NCBI GenBank assembly: GCA_900473185.1
Contig: UCKU01000047.1
Coordinates: forward strand, 1 to 48,661
Direction: 5' to 3'
Source of the DNA: Hyphomicrobiales bacterium
Lineage (GTDB): Bacteria > Pseudomonadota > Alphaproteobacteria > Rhizobiales > Rhizobiaceae
DNA length: 48,661 nucleotides
Under the pieces are notes generated by a model, which saw only the letters and a list, made by a program, of their open reading frames with translations, had not been told where the DNA came from and made no database searches. The position numbers were made by a program, and so were the translations under genes. Shown here in pieces: positions 9,450 to 18,197 of this stretch; position 1 is the stretch's first letter; every line of letters starts with the position of its first letter.

Positions 9450-9548
9450 CCTACACTCCAATCATCAAAACACTTCTGCCGAACATATCCGTCGGCGCTC
9501 GGCAATCGACTTCCTCGGGTTTGCACTTTCACGACAGAACTCACTAAT

Positions 9549-10712
9549 ATGAACATGCAAGGGGATGGCGCGGTCTATAAACGAAAATCCGGACCTCGAC
9601 TAGTTTATGTCGTCACCGAAGATTGGTTCTTCGTCACCCATTTCCTGCCTATGGCGCGCGCCGCTCAGACGGCCGGGTTCGAAGTCGTGGTTGTCACAAG
9701 ACGGGGAGAGCGGGTCAAGGAAATAGAGAGCGAAGGATTTCGCCTGGTCGCACTTGCCGCGGACCGTTCGTCATTCGGGGTCAGGTCCTTGCTCTCAACC
9801 TTATTTCGCCTACGCTCGATACTTGTAGAAGAACATCCGGATATCATTCATGCGATTGCACTCAAGTCGATCATCCTCGGAGGAATTGCCAACCTTATAG
9901 GAAGCAGGAGCGCGGGTGTCTTTTCCCTGACGGGACTGGGCTACCTATGGAGCGGCGACATGCCAACCTTGCGGATTTCGCGCGCTGCGATTCGATTTAT
10001 CCTGCGTCTCTTGGGTATGCGTTCGGCGACGAGATTCACTTTCGAAAATGAAGACGACTCTCGGGAGTTTTCGCGTTTAAAACATAAGGTGGTTATAGGT
10101 GGTTGGGGAGCTGATCCAGCCGCCTTCCAAGCAAAAGACGCGCGTAACGCATCGCCGATCCGTGTGCTTTATCTCGGACGAATGCTCAAGGCCAAAGGGA
10201 TCGAGCTAGCCGTTAAGGCCGTCCAACTCGCAAGAAAAACAAGCGACGTTAAACTTGAACTGTGGGGAACCCCCGATCCCGGTAATCTTACAAGCCTGAC
10301 GGAAGAGCAACTGCTCGATTTTTCGAAACTTGAGGGTGTGCAGTGGTGTGGCCGTTCCACGGACGTTTCCGTCACCTGGCAACGCGCCGATATCGCAATC
10401 CTACTTTCCGAGCGAGAGGGCATGCCACGGTCTCTGATAGAAGCAGCGGCGACCGCATTGCCGATGATCGCCTTCGATGTCGCCGGCTGTCGATCGATTG
10501 TACGAGATGGTATAAATGGATTTCTCGTCCCTTCCGGAGATGTTCGGTCCGTTGCCGAGGCAATCGTTGAGCTGGCCGGAGATACCGAATTGCGCACACG
10601 TATGGGTAAAGCTGCGCGATCTGACTTTGAGCAGAAGTTCTCCACCGATAGCGTTGTTCCCAGGATCCTCAGGATCTATTTTGACCTTGTTCCATATCCG
10701 CAGATACGCTAA
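9549..10712 (+). CDS. Family 4 glycosyltransferase
   Basis: A 387-residue GT-B transferase resembling the group that includes PglA and CapM-like enzymes. The N-terminal half has LVYVVTEDWFFVTHFLPMA and a Rossmann fold. The C-terminal half has VLYLGRMLKAKGIELAVKA and LLSEREGMPRSLIEAAATALP, the nucleotide-sugar binding and EX7E-type region. It starts about 100 bases from the divergent rmlB gene, so both may use promoters in that gap. The first ATG is used; two further in-frame starts lie nearby. It is followed after 40 bases by the LegB-like dehydratase and may lead that operon. The transferred sugar is unknown. Confidence 0.87.
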   Translation: MNMQGDGAVYKRKSGPRLVYVVTEDWFFVTHFLPMARAAQTAGFEVVVVTRRGERVKEIESEGFRLVALAADRSSFGVRSLLSTLFRLRSILVEEHPDIIHAIALKSIILGGIANLIGSRSAGVFSLTGLGYLWSGDMPTLRISRAAIRFILRLLGMRSATRFTFENEDDSREFSRLKHKVVIGGWGADPAAFQAKDARNASPIRVLYLGRMLKAKGIELAVKAVQLARKTSDVKLELWGTPDPGNLTSLTEEQLLDFSKLEGVQWCGRSTDVSVTWQRADIAILLSEREGMPRSLIEAAATALPMIAFDVAGCRSIVRDGINGFLVPSGDVRSVAEAIVELAGDTELRTRMGKAARSDFEQKFSTDSVVPRILRIYFDLVPYPQIR

Positions 10713-10752
10713 TTGCGGCTCGGCAACCAAGAGAGACGGAAGAGAATTCGCG

Positions 10753-11757
10753 ATGATTGACCTGCAGAGTTTTTACCGCGGGAAGAATGTTCTCGTAACC
10801 GGCGCTGGCGGCTTTATTGGCAGCCATCTGGCGGAAGCCCTCGTACGAGCCGGCGCCAACGTGACTGCGATGATCAAATACGGCTCATCATCCCATTGGG
10901 GCAATTTGGAACATGCCGAGATTGACATCAAGCGGGCGCTAAAAGTCGTCGCCGGCAATATCGAGGACTCTGATTTCGTCATGAACATCGTCCAGGGCCA
11001 GGATGTCGTCTTTCATCTGGCTGCTCTGATCGCCATCCCCTATTCTTACGTCGCTCCAAGAAGCTACGTTCGAACGAATGTCGAGGGTACGTTGAATGTG
11101 GTCGAGGCAGCGCGGAGATTCGGCACAAGCCGTGTCGTGCATACTTCGACCTCGGAAGTCTATGGCACCGCTTTGCGCGAGCCGATTGACGAAGATCACC
11201 CGCTTCAGGGCCAATCGCCCTATTCCGCTTCCAAAATCGGTGCGGACAAGATTGCGGAAAGCTACCATCGCTCATTCTCTACCCCTGTCGTCACGCTGCG
11301 ACCTTTCAATACTTTTGGGCCTCGTCAGTCGGCTCGCGCTTTCATACCGACAATCATCTCCCAGGCAGCAACACGCGATGGCATCGAACTGGGCGCACTC
11401 GATCCGATGCGAGACATGACATTCGTCGGTGATACCGTTGCCGGCTTTCAGTTGGCAGGCGCGACGAGCGGTATCGACGGCCAGACCATCAACTTGGGAA
11501 CCGGCAGCACGGCATCGATTGGCGACTTCGCCACGAAAATCCTCAGCTTGATGAATTGCGACAAGCCGGTAACGCAAGACCCAAAACGCATGCGCCCCGC
11601 GGAAAGCGAAGTTCTAAAGCTAGTATCAGATAACAGCAAGGCCAAGCGTCTTCTTGGTTGGACGCCTGCAACATCGATGGAAGACGGTCTGAGGCAAACC
11701 ATATCGTTTGTAGAAGCCAACATTCATCTGTACCGTCCTACAGAATATACCGTTTGA
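10753..11757 (+). CDS. NAD-dependent sugar-nucleotide 4,6-dehydratase, LegB-like
   Basis: A 334-residue extended SDR enzyme. It shows NAD-binding TGAGGFIGSH (16-25), HTSTSEVYG (130-138) and catalytic Tyr157 and Lys161 in YSASKIGADK. The region around SPYSASKIGADKIAESYH and RPFNTFGPRQSARAFIP recalls the LegB group (LLPSF_EDH type), which makes 4-keto-6-deoxy GlcNAc nucleotides. This recall has not been checked by search. The ATG at 10753 begins the fold correctly; the frame is open upstream inside the preceding gene. It is followed by a nucleotidyltransferase and an RMD-like reductase with short gaps, a likely three-enzyme unit for one nucleotide sugar. Confidence 0.82.
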   Translation: MIDLQSFYRGKNVLVTGAGGFIGSHLAEALVRAGANVTAMIKYGSSSHWGNLEHAEIDIKRALKVVAGNIEDSDFVMNIVQGQDVVFHLAALIAIPYSYVAPRSYVRTNVEGTLNVVEAARRFGTSRVVHTSTSEVYGTALREPIDEDHPLQGQSPYSASKIGADKIAESYHRSFSTPVVTLRPFNTFGPRQSARAFIPTIISQAATRDGIELGALDPMRDMTFVGDTVAGFQLAGATSGIDGQTINLGTGSTASIGDFATKILSLMNCDKPVTQDPKRMRPAESEVLKLVSDNSKAKRLLGWTPATSMEDGLRQTISFVEANIHLYRPTEYTV

Positions 11758-11783
11758 TCGCAGGCACACTTAAAGGACCGGCT

Positions 11784-12497
11784 ATGAAAGCTATTGTTAT
11801 GGCTGGAGGCAAGGGAACACGGCTTCAGCCGTTCACCGCCTCTTTTCCAAAGCCTCTTGTTCCGCTGGGGGACATGCCCGTGCTGGAACTGCTTTTACGC
11901 CAACTGAAGGCGGCAGGCGTGGAAGAGGTTATTCTCGCCGTCAATCATCTGCATCACCTGATCCGGGCCTTCTGTGGTGACGGCTCGGCATTCGGCCTTA
12001 AGATTGACTATGTGCTCGAGGATACGCCGCTGGGAACCGCGGGGCCGATAGCCGCTGTGCTCGATCAGATCGGAGAAGACTTCATCGTCACCAATGGAGA
12101 CCTGCTCACCAACTTTTCGATCCCCGATATGGCCCGCAAACACATGGATTCTCGCGCAAGCGCATCGATTGCGGTCTATGAGCGGAAGGTCAATATCGAT
12201 TTCGGTCTGGTTGAGGTTGATGACCATATGCGCCTGACCGGTTATCGTGAAAAACCCTCCTATTCTCATCTCGTGAGCATGGGACTTTACATACTGAACA
12301 GGGAATCGGTTGCACCTTACCTTGAAGTTGGCGTTCGTCTCGATATGCCACAGTTGATGCAATCACTGCAACAGACCGGAAAAACAGTACAGTGTCAGCA
12401 GCAGGACTGCGTTTGGTTGGATATCGGTCGTCCGGACGACTACGCTTCTGCCCAGCAAATATTTGAAAATCAGCGAAGCCTCTTTTTGAAGGACTAG
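11784..12497 (+). CDS. Sugar-1-phosphate nucleotidyltransferase
   Basis: A 237-residue GT-A-like nucleotidyltransferase that activates a sugar-1-phosphate with an NTP. The signature AGGKGTRLQPFTASFPKPLVPLG (residues 6-28) contains the nucleotide-binding loop and the catalytic Lys of PKP. TNGDLL near residue 110 holds the metal-binding Asp. The short form without CBS or hexapeptide domains resembles mannose- or glucosamine-1-phosphate guanylyltransferases, but base and sugar specificity cannot be read from it. ATG 11784 has AGGA seven bases upstream. It sits between a LegB-like dehydratase and an RMD-like reductase with nearly no gaps. Confidence 0.85.
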   Translation: MKAIVMAGGKGTRLQPFTASFPKPLVPLGDMPVLELLLRQLKAAGVEEVILAVNHLHHLIRAFCGDGSAFGLKIDYVLEDTPLGTAGPIAAVLDQIGEDFIVTNGDLLTNFSIPDMARKHMDSRASASIAVYERKVNIDFGLVEVDDHMRLTGYREKPSYSHLVSMGLYILNRESVAPYLEVGVRLDMPQLMQSLQQTGKTVQCQQQDCVWLDIGRPDDYASAQQIFENQRSLFLKD

Positions 12498-12500
12498 GCC

Positions 12501-13424
12501 ATGGCTGTTGCCTTGGTGACGGGCGCCAGAGGATTCCTGGGCAACTATATCTGTCGCGAAATTTTGGATCGCGGCGATGAATTGATACGTCTCAGTCGCG
12601 GCCAGAGGGTTGAGGATGAAAGGGGATTTCTTCTTTCTCCGAAACCGACAGCGGCGGAGATCTGTCGGATCATTGACGAAACGGACGCAGCGACCATCTA
12701 CCACCTCGCCGGCACCAGTCAAGCCTCGGACTTGGAGGCGCTCTATCAGGCGAATGTCATTTTTGCCCAGTCCGTGCTGAGTGGCTGTGCGATGGCGAAG
12801 GCTCCGCCAAAGGTTGTGTTGATCGGAAGCGCTGCCGAGTACGGTAAGCCAGTCAGCTCGGACAGGATCTCACGCGAAGGCGACATATGCAGTCCGCTAT
12901 CCGCCTATGGTATCTCTAAGCTCGCCCAAACGCACCATGGCTTGGCGGCGAGCGAAGCAGGATTGCATGTTACTGTTGCGCGCCTTTTCAATCCTATCGG
13001 AATCGGCAGTCCGGCAAACACTGCTCTTGGGAGCTTCGTGCGTCAGATAGCTTCGATGACTGATGAAGGCGGAATACTCCGAACGGGTTCTCTTCACAGT
13101 ATTCGCGATTTTATCGACGTCCAGGACGCTGCACGCATTATAGCGCAGCTTCCATTGCTCTCCGACGTTCGGGGCAAAGTCTACAATATCTGCACCGGTA
13201 ACGGCTCCGAGCTGCAGGACATAGTATCGCATCTGATAGAAGTTTCAGGCATACCGGTCGAGCATCAGGTGGAAGTCAGTCGCCGCGGCACAAGCGATCT
13301 CGATAAAGTTGTAGGAAGCAACGAGAGACTTCGTGGGCTCGGACTTGATATACCCACGCCTGATATTCGGTCCCTTCTGGAAAAAATGCTATCGTACGAG
13401 CGCGCGATCGTCCGGAAATCTTGA
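12501..13424 (+). CDS. NAD(P)-dependent nucleotide-sugar reductase/epimerase, RMD-like
   Basis: A 307-residue extended SDR protein resembling GDP-6-deoxy-4-keto-mannose reductase (RMD). Motifs: TGARGFLGN (7-15), YHLAGTSQ near 67-74, the serine motif IGSAAEYG (108-115) and YGISK with Tyr136 and Lys140. It begins four bases after the nucleotidyltransferase stop, with AAGGA upstream, and its own stop overlaps the next start. In series with the LegB-like dehydratase it would reduce the 4-keto group to give a 6-deoxy sugar nucleotide. A 4-epimerase role is also possible. Confidence 0.82.
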   Translation: MAVALVTGARGFLGNYICREILDRGDELIRLSRGQRVEDERGFLLSPKPTAAEICRIIDETDAATIYHLAGTSQASDLEALYQANVIFAQSVLSGCAMAKAPPKVVLIGSAAEYGKPVSSDRISREGDICSPLSAYGISKLAQTHHGLAASEAGLHVTVARLFNPIGIGSPANTALGSFVRQIASMTDEGGILRTGSLHSIRDFIDVQDAARIIAQLPLLSDVRGKVYNICTGNGSELQDIVSHLIEVSGIPVEHQVEVSRRGTSDLDKVVGSNERLRGLGLDIPTPDIRSLLEKMLSYERAIVRKS

Positions 13425-14221
13425 ACGTGAATATTGTCCCCCTGTCCGTAGTAATTCCGACTTTTCGTGACGGCGAAGCGCTGGCGCGCGCCCTAGCGTC
13501 GATAGCCCACCAGACTTGGCGACCAACAGAGATTATTGTCGTAGACGATGCTGGCAACGACGATGCATGCGCGACGTCCAGGCCTGATTTTGCTGATCTA
13601 CCGATCAGGCTTGTTCGGCTTGAGCAGAATGTGGGGCCTGGCGGCGCGCGCAACGCAGGCATATCCGCTGGCAGCGAACCCTATATTGCTTTTCTGGACG
13701 CTGACGACGAATGGCACGCCGAAAAGGTGGAACGCCAGATGAAGGTGATGCAGGCGCCTGAAGCTCCGGCCTTCTCTTCCCACTTAAAATTGTTCTCAAG
13801 CCAGGACTGGCCCTCACGACTCACTGAAGATGCCACTGAATTCGATCACTGGGATATACTCCTCAAAAATCCGGCCGCGATTTCAACCGTGATGATGAGA
13901 CGCGATTCAATTCGTTACCTTTTTCCGGAGTGGTATGCCGGTGAGGACTATGCATTTGTCGCAGCAAATTTGCTTTCGGGAATAACTGCCAGGAAAATAA
14001 ATCTCGCGCTGGCACGAGCCGACAAGCTGGCATTCGGCGCAAGCGGTCTGAGCGCAAGAATGCTTGACATGCAACTAGGCGAGATGCGCGTGCATCGCTT
14101 TCTAATGCGCCAAGGGCTTGTTGGATTGCCCGAATATTGTGTTCTGGTCCCTTGGACTCTTCTGAAGTTTGCGCGCCGAATTGTATTGCATATGCTACGC
14201 GCTTGGCGTCTCAGCCGCTAG
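13421..14221 (+). CDS. Family 2 glycosyltransferase
   Basis: A 266-residue GT2 enzyme. Motifs: LSVVIPTFRDGEALARALAS, IIVVDDAGNDD (38-48), GARNAGI (75-81) and the metal-binding DADD at 93-96. The likely TTG start overlaps the stop of the reductase gene; a GTG two codons later is an alternative. Its last 27 bases overlap, tail to tail, the end of the opposite-strand GT2-GT4 fusion gene. The C-terminus is basic and hydrophobic (LLKFARRIVLHMLRAWRLSR), suggesting membrane attachment. It ends the plus-strand operon that starts at 9549. Confidence 0.85.
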   Translation: MNVNIVPLSVVIPTFRDGEALARALASIAHQTWRPTEIIVVDDAGNDDACATSRPDFADLPIRLVRLEQNVGPGGARNAGISAGSEPYIAFLDADDEWHAEKVERQMKVMQAPEAPAFSSHLKLFSSQDWPSRLTEDATEFDHWDILLKNPAAISTVMMRRDSIRYLFPEWYAGEDYAFVAANLLSGITARKINLALARADKLAFGASGLSARMLDMQLGEMRVHRFLMRQGLVGLPEYCVLVPWTLLKFARRIVLHMLRAWRLSR

Positions 14222-16387
14222 GCGCTTGATGTTGATAGCAGCCTCGAGTGCGGCCTCGTAATTGGCCCCCATTTGCCTCTCAGATAGCATTCGGCTCGCT
14301 ACTTCGCGGGCTGCGCTTTTCATTTCCCTCAACTTGCTCCTGTCCGAGACGAGAGAGCGAATGGCCGAAATAAAATCAGCTGTGTTGGCTGGTCTGCAAA
14401 GAATGGCGGCCCCAGAATCACGCAGCAGCGCTGGAATTCCACCGACCTCGGAAGCAACCACGGCACACCCCGACGCCAAAGCCTCCAGCAGAGCGATAGG
14501 TCGACCGTCAATGAGCGAGGGTAATACGAATATATCATAAGTCGCAAAATATTCCTGCGTGCTGGCCACTAGCCCCATGAATTGAAGCCGGGCATCGCCC
14601 GGCAGTTTCCTGATCTCTGCATCGACTGAGTCCTTGAGCGGACCGCCCCCCGTCATGACAAAGCGAACTGACGGTTCATCGCGAAAAGCCGCCGCAAGCT
14701 TTATGAATACCTCGGGAGCCTTTTCCTCCGAAAGGCGTCCTGAAAAACCGATGACTATGTCCTCGTCGGCAATCTTCAACGCCCTGACGACATCTGGCGA
14801 ACGTTCTGTATCGAATCGCGCGATATCGACCCCGCTTTCTACGAGCTTGACCCTCTCGTCGGCCCAGCCCAGCTTCTTATACCAGCAAACAACCTCCGGA
14901 TTTTCGCCTATAGCGTAGGTTAAGAACGCCTGATACTCGACGTGAGAGTGGGCATGACCTATCGTATTAAACAAGAGATCCACTATAGCCATGTCGGTGT
15001 ATTTTTCTGCCATCTCGGGAAGAAGCTCGTAGAAGACACGACTACCCGCAAGCAACACGACATCGACGCGTCTGCTTTGGATAAGGTAATGTATAAAACT
15101 TGCGTATTCCCAATCCTTTAGGAATTGAGGAAGGCTATATACCTCGCTCGTCGCCACTTCGAACCATTCGCGAGAGTCCGTTAGCCCCTCTTGTGGCAGG
15201 GTCGCGACAATCGTAACCCGCCAGCCTTCGGCCGTAAGGTAGCGTACGACCGATGACAGCAGGCGCTCCGCACCTCCGCCGATCAAAAAAGGGACCGCGA
15301 TTAGAAGCGAACGCTTCCAGTCGGAATCGGCCCCTGGCATTCGTGGCAGACATCCTTCCGGCACTCGGACCATTCGCCTGCGCGCTTGTGATTTCGATCT
15401 GGCAAATGCTTCCGGCTGGAGAAACGCCCTGTTTCTCGCTAATATGACGTCCCTCTGGTGCTTAATACTGCGCACGTTTGTGGACGACAGGGAACCGATG
15501 TCGTGGACTGTGTAGTTGAAAAGATATTCACCTGTGATGTTCCGCACGCGCGCTCCGACGGCGACGCAACGCAACCAGAAGTCCCAATCTTCAGCAACGT
15601 GGTCCTGTCCTTTGCCGGTGTCAAAAAAGCCGCCGACTTTCTCCCACAAATGCCGACGAAACACAGCACATGTCGTGACATGGTTGCCGTATGTCATATC
15701 CTTCAGGTTTGGCGTCTCCAGAACGTCGATGGTCCCTGATCGAGTTCCGCTAAATCGAATGGCAGTCGAAACCACATCGTAGAAATGCGCCTCCAACAGA
15801 AAGACAGCTTTTTCCAAATAAGTCGGATGGAGCGTGTCATCCGCATCGAGGCAACAGATAAAGCTCCCTTTGGCAATCGCAATACCCGCATTACGATTGG
15901 CGCCGACAAGCGTCGGTTTGTCATGAATAAGCACGCGGGTTTTCGGCCGGTTCAAGTTCCTGACAATTTGAGGTGTCTCACCATCCGTGGATCCGCCCTC
16001 AACAACTATAATCTCGACATCTGCGAGCGTTTGCCCGAGAACAGAGTCGATAGCCCTGTCCAAGAAACGTCCGTAGTTGAAGCAAGGGATAATCACGGAC
16101 ACCAAGGGATGACTTTCGTGCCCTTCCAGTGTTTGCATAAAATCCGGGAAAGTTTGTGCGGCACATCTCGGCTCTTCCACCGCACCCTGGTTGCCCGCAT
16201 AATCGGCGACGTATTCCACCACAATTTCTGGCTGATTCAGAGATAGGATGCGCCGACGCAGCGCAGCAATGAGGACGTCCGTTCGCCTGCTTGCAAGTAA
16301 ATGAAGGCTCATTGTGGCCATATTCCGCACGCGAATAAAACGCGCCCGCAGCACTGAAAATCCGCTTGGTAGCCGTCTATGCTTCAT
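14195..16387 (-). CDS. Two-domain glycosyltransferase, GT2-GT4 fusion
   Basis: A 730-residue protein joining two transferases. Residues about 93-330 are a GT2 domain (VSVIIPCFNYGRFLDRAIDS, VVEGGSTDGET, DADD at 181-184). Residues about 365-715 are a GT4 domain (IVIGFSGRLSEEKAPEVF, VLPSLIDGRPIALLEALASG). The usual second acidic pair of GT2 (VDD) is here VVEGG, a small departure. The GT4 half shares LLFNTIGH, VESGVDI and DGRP with the GT4 at 7252-8340. One protein could add two successive sugars of the repeat unit. The ORF start at 16387 lacks a strong ribosome binding site. It follows the wzm-wzt genes after 91 bases, so it is probably co-transcribed. Confidence 0.87.
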   Translation of the reverse strand: MKHRRLPSGFSVLRARFIRVRNMATMSLHLLASRRTDVLIAALRRRILSLNQPEIVVEYVADYAGNQGAVEEPRCAAQTFPDFMQTLEGHESHPLVSVIIPCFNYGRFLDRAIDSVLGQTLADVEIIVVEGGSTDGETPQIVRNLNRPKTRVLIHDKPTLVGANRNAGIAIAKGSFICCLDADDTLHPTYLEKAVFLLEAHFYDVVSTAIRFSGTRSGTIDVLETPNLKDMTYGNHVTTCAVFRRHLWEKVGGFFDTGKGQDHVAEDWDFWLRCVAVGARVRNITGEYLFNYTVHDIGSLSSTNVRSIKHQRDVILARNRAFLQPEAFARSKSQARRRMVRVPEGCLPRMPGADSDWKRSLLIAVPFLIGGGAERLLSSVVRYLTAEGWRVTIVATLPQEGLTDSREWFEVATSEVYSLPQFLKDWEYASFIHYLIQSRRVDVVLLAGSRVFYELLPEMAEKYTDMAIVDLLFNTIGHAHSHVEYQAFLTYAIGENPEVVCWYKKLGWADERVKLVESGVDIARFDTERSPDVVRALKIADEDIVIGFSGRLSEEKAPEVFIKLAAAFRDEPSVRFVMTGGGPLKDSVDAEIRKLPGDARLQFMGLVASTQEYFATYDIFVLPSLIDGRPIALLEALASGCAVVASEVGGIPALLRDSGAAILCRPANTADFISAIRSLVSDRSKLREMKSAAREVASRMLSERQMGANYEAALEAAINIKRLAAETPSA

Positions 16388-16478
16388 CCATGAAATCCAA
16401 TATCGATCTTAGAGAGGACGAAGTTCCCTCAGCGGACAAAATGCGCGAAATCCCCTGCCCTCGCGAGTTTAACTTCAG

Positions 16479-17219
16479 CTAACGCGATGCCAGATAAGCT
16501 TCCGTAATTTCATCGACAGGACCAATTGCCTTGGCGCTTCCCTTTTCGAGCCAAAGAGCCGTTTTGCAAAATTGACGCGTTATCGAAATGTCATGCGAGG
16601 CAATCACAAAGATACTCGCGTTACCCAAAATCTTCTCGATCCGTGCTCTTGCCTTCGCAATAAACTGAGCGTCGCCAGCGTTGATCATTTCATCCATGAT
16701 GACGATATCCGGCTCGATAGATGTGGAAATAGCGAATGCAAGTCGCACGAACATACCCGACGAATATGTGCGTACCGGCATATTGAGGAAATCTCCCAGC
16801 TCACAGAACTCGGCGATTGACGGTGCAAGATCCCACGCCTCCTTGAAGCTCAACCCCATGAATGCACAGCGGAAAATAATGTTATCCCAGCCACTCGCCT
16901 CCATGTCCATTCCTAGGGTTATATCAGTAAAGGAGCTGATCAGCCCCTCGATCTCGACCGTACCCCTCAATGGAGGATAGACGCCAGCAAGCGTGCGCAA
17001 AAGTGTCGTTTTGCCCGCGCCATTGTGGCCGAGTAGCGCCAAACGGTCCCCGTTTTCCAACTCAAGGGTCAAGTTCTTGATTGCATCGACCACAACCGTG
17101 TTGTTGTGAGAAACGATATTGCCACCAAGCTTAGAGAAGACAGCGGTCCGTAGAGACCTCGAATGGGAGTTGAAAATGGGATAGGAGATAGAGACGTCCT
17201 TGAGGCGTAGGTGTGCCAT
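16479..17219 (-). CDS. wzt: Polysaccharide ABC transporter ATPase, Wzt/KpsT type
   Basis: A 246-residue ATPase that powers export of a finished polysaccharide across the inner membrane. Seen: Walker A GHNGAGKTT (64-72), the signature YSSGMFVRLAFA, Walker B IVIMDEM and a switch His in VIASHD. At 246 residues it lacks the C-terminal carbohydrate-binding domain of long Wzt proteins, so export is probably not gated by a cap on the chain end as in O9a systems. The ATG comes seven bases after the stop codon begins in the permease gene, so the two are co-translated. Confidence 0.92.
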   Translation of the reverse strand: MAHLRLKDVSISYPIFNSHSRSLRTAVFSKLGGNIVSHNNTVVVDAIKNLTLELENGDRLALLGHNGAGKTTLLRTLAGVYPPLRGTVEIEGLISSFTDITLGMDMEASGWDNIIFRCAFMGLSFKEAWDLAPSIAEFCELGDFLNMPVRTYSSGMFVRLAFAISTSIEPDIVIMDEMINAGDAQFIAKARARIEKILGNASIFVIASHDISITRQFCKTALWLEKGSAKAIGPVDEITEAYLASR

Positions 17220-17223
17220 TTAT

Positions 17224-18108
17224 TCAGATCCAGTAAATGGCGCGTTTGTGATACACGCCGATAAAAGGCAGTCCAACAATCCAGATAAGGGCCGTGTAAG
17301 CCAGAGCAACGATCCATCCGCTGAGCGATGTCTCTACACCGAGAACAGGATTTCGAAGAAGAGCTAGAAAGACCGAAAATGGATTGACGATGTTCATCCA
17401 CTGATAGTTTTGCGGAATAAATTCGGGCCTCCAAAGAACCGGCGTCACAAAATACCCGACCTGCGTTATGCTCTGCGTAAGCGGCGCAGCATCCCTGAAA
17501 CGGGTCGTGATAAGCGCTAGGATGTAGCACGCCGGTACCAGGAACAGTACCGTTAAGATAAGCCCCGGAACTATCATAACAATATTCCAGTTTGGCACGA
17601 CCTGAAAACAGATAAAGACGACGACAACAATGATGAAATTATAGCCAGTGGTGATCAAGTTTCGATAGATCAATGTGTAGATCGCCACCGAGAAACTGGT
17701 TTTCTGATTCAGAAAAAGATTCCCGATCGAAGTCAGCGCCGCCGTGGATTCATTCAGGGTCCCTGATATGAGACCCCAAAAAATCATTGCCACGGTTATG
17801 TATGGTAAAATGCTAGCAACCGGCATTCGCCAAAGGAGTGACCAAACAAGTCCAAGCGCAAGAATCGTGACCCCCGTAGAAAGCGCGATCCACAACTGAC
17901 CGAATTTAGACCTCGAGTGCCTTCGCCGCAAATCGGCAGTACCCAACAGGTGCCAAATGCGCCAACTCCTAATTCCGTCCATCAACTCGATGGATCCGGC
18001 AGAATAGGGTGTCTTGAAACTCATCTGCTGACTCATCACCGCGAAATTTCTATCATCCATGTTCGCATGTGCTTCTAGTGCGCTTCCCTGTGCTTTGACA
18101 AGCCGCAC
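17224..18108 (-). CDS. wzm: Polysaccharide ABC transporter permease, Wzm type
   Basis: A 294-residue ABC-2 type permease forming the export channel with the ATPase next door. About six hydrophobic segments are seen, for example TGVTILALGLVWSLLW, ITVAMIFWGLISG, FIIVVVVFICFQVV, LILTVLFLVPACYILAL and a C-terminal pair. The QVGYFVTPVLWRPEFIP motif before the last loop is typical of Wzm/KpsM. The start is uncertain: GTG 18108, ATG 18060 or ATG 18036; the family usually begins close to the last. Together with Wzt it marks an ABC-dependent O-antigen or capsule pathway. Confidence 0.92.
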   Translation of the reverse strand: MRLVKAQGSALEAHANMDDRNFAVMSQQMSFKTPYSAGSIELMDGIRSWRIWHLLGTADLRRRHSRSKFGQLWIALSTGVTILALGLVWSLLWRMPVASILPYITVAMIFWGLISGTLNESTAALTSIGNLFLNQKTSFSVAIYTLIYRNLITTGYNFIIVVVVFICFQVVPNWNIVMIVPGLILTVLFLVPACYILALITTRFRDAAPLTQSITQVGYFVTPVLWRPEFIPQNYQWMNIVNPFSVFLALLRNPVLGVETSLSGWIVALAYTALIWIVGLPFIGVYHKRAIYWI

Positions 18109-18197
18109 GAGTCATCACATCTCCTCAGCGTGCAAATCCATGGACTCCCTAATCCCGTAACCGCCTGGCGATCGACCGGTTAGCGTCACTCCTGCAC

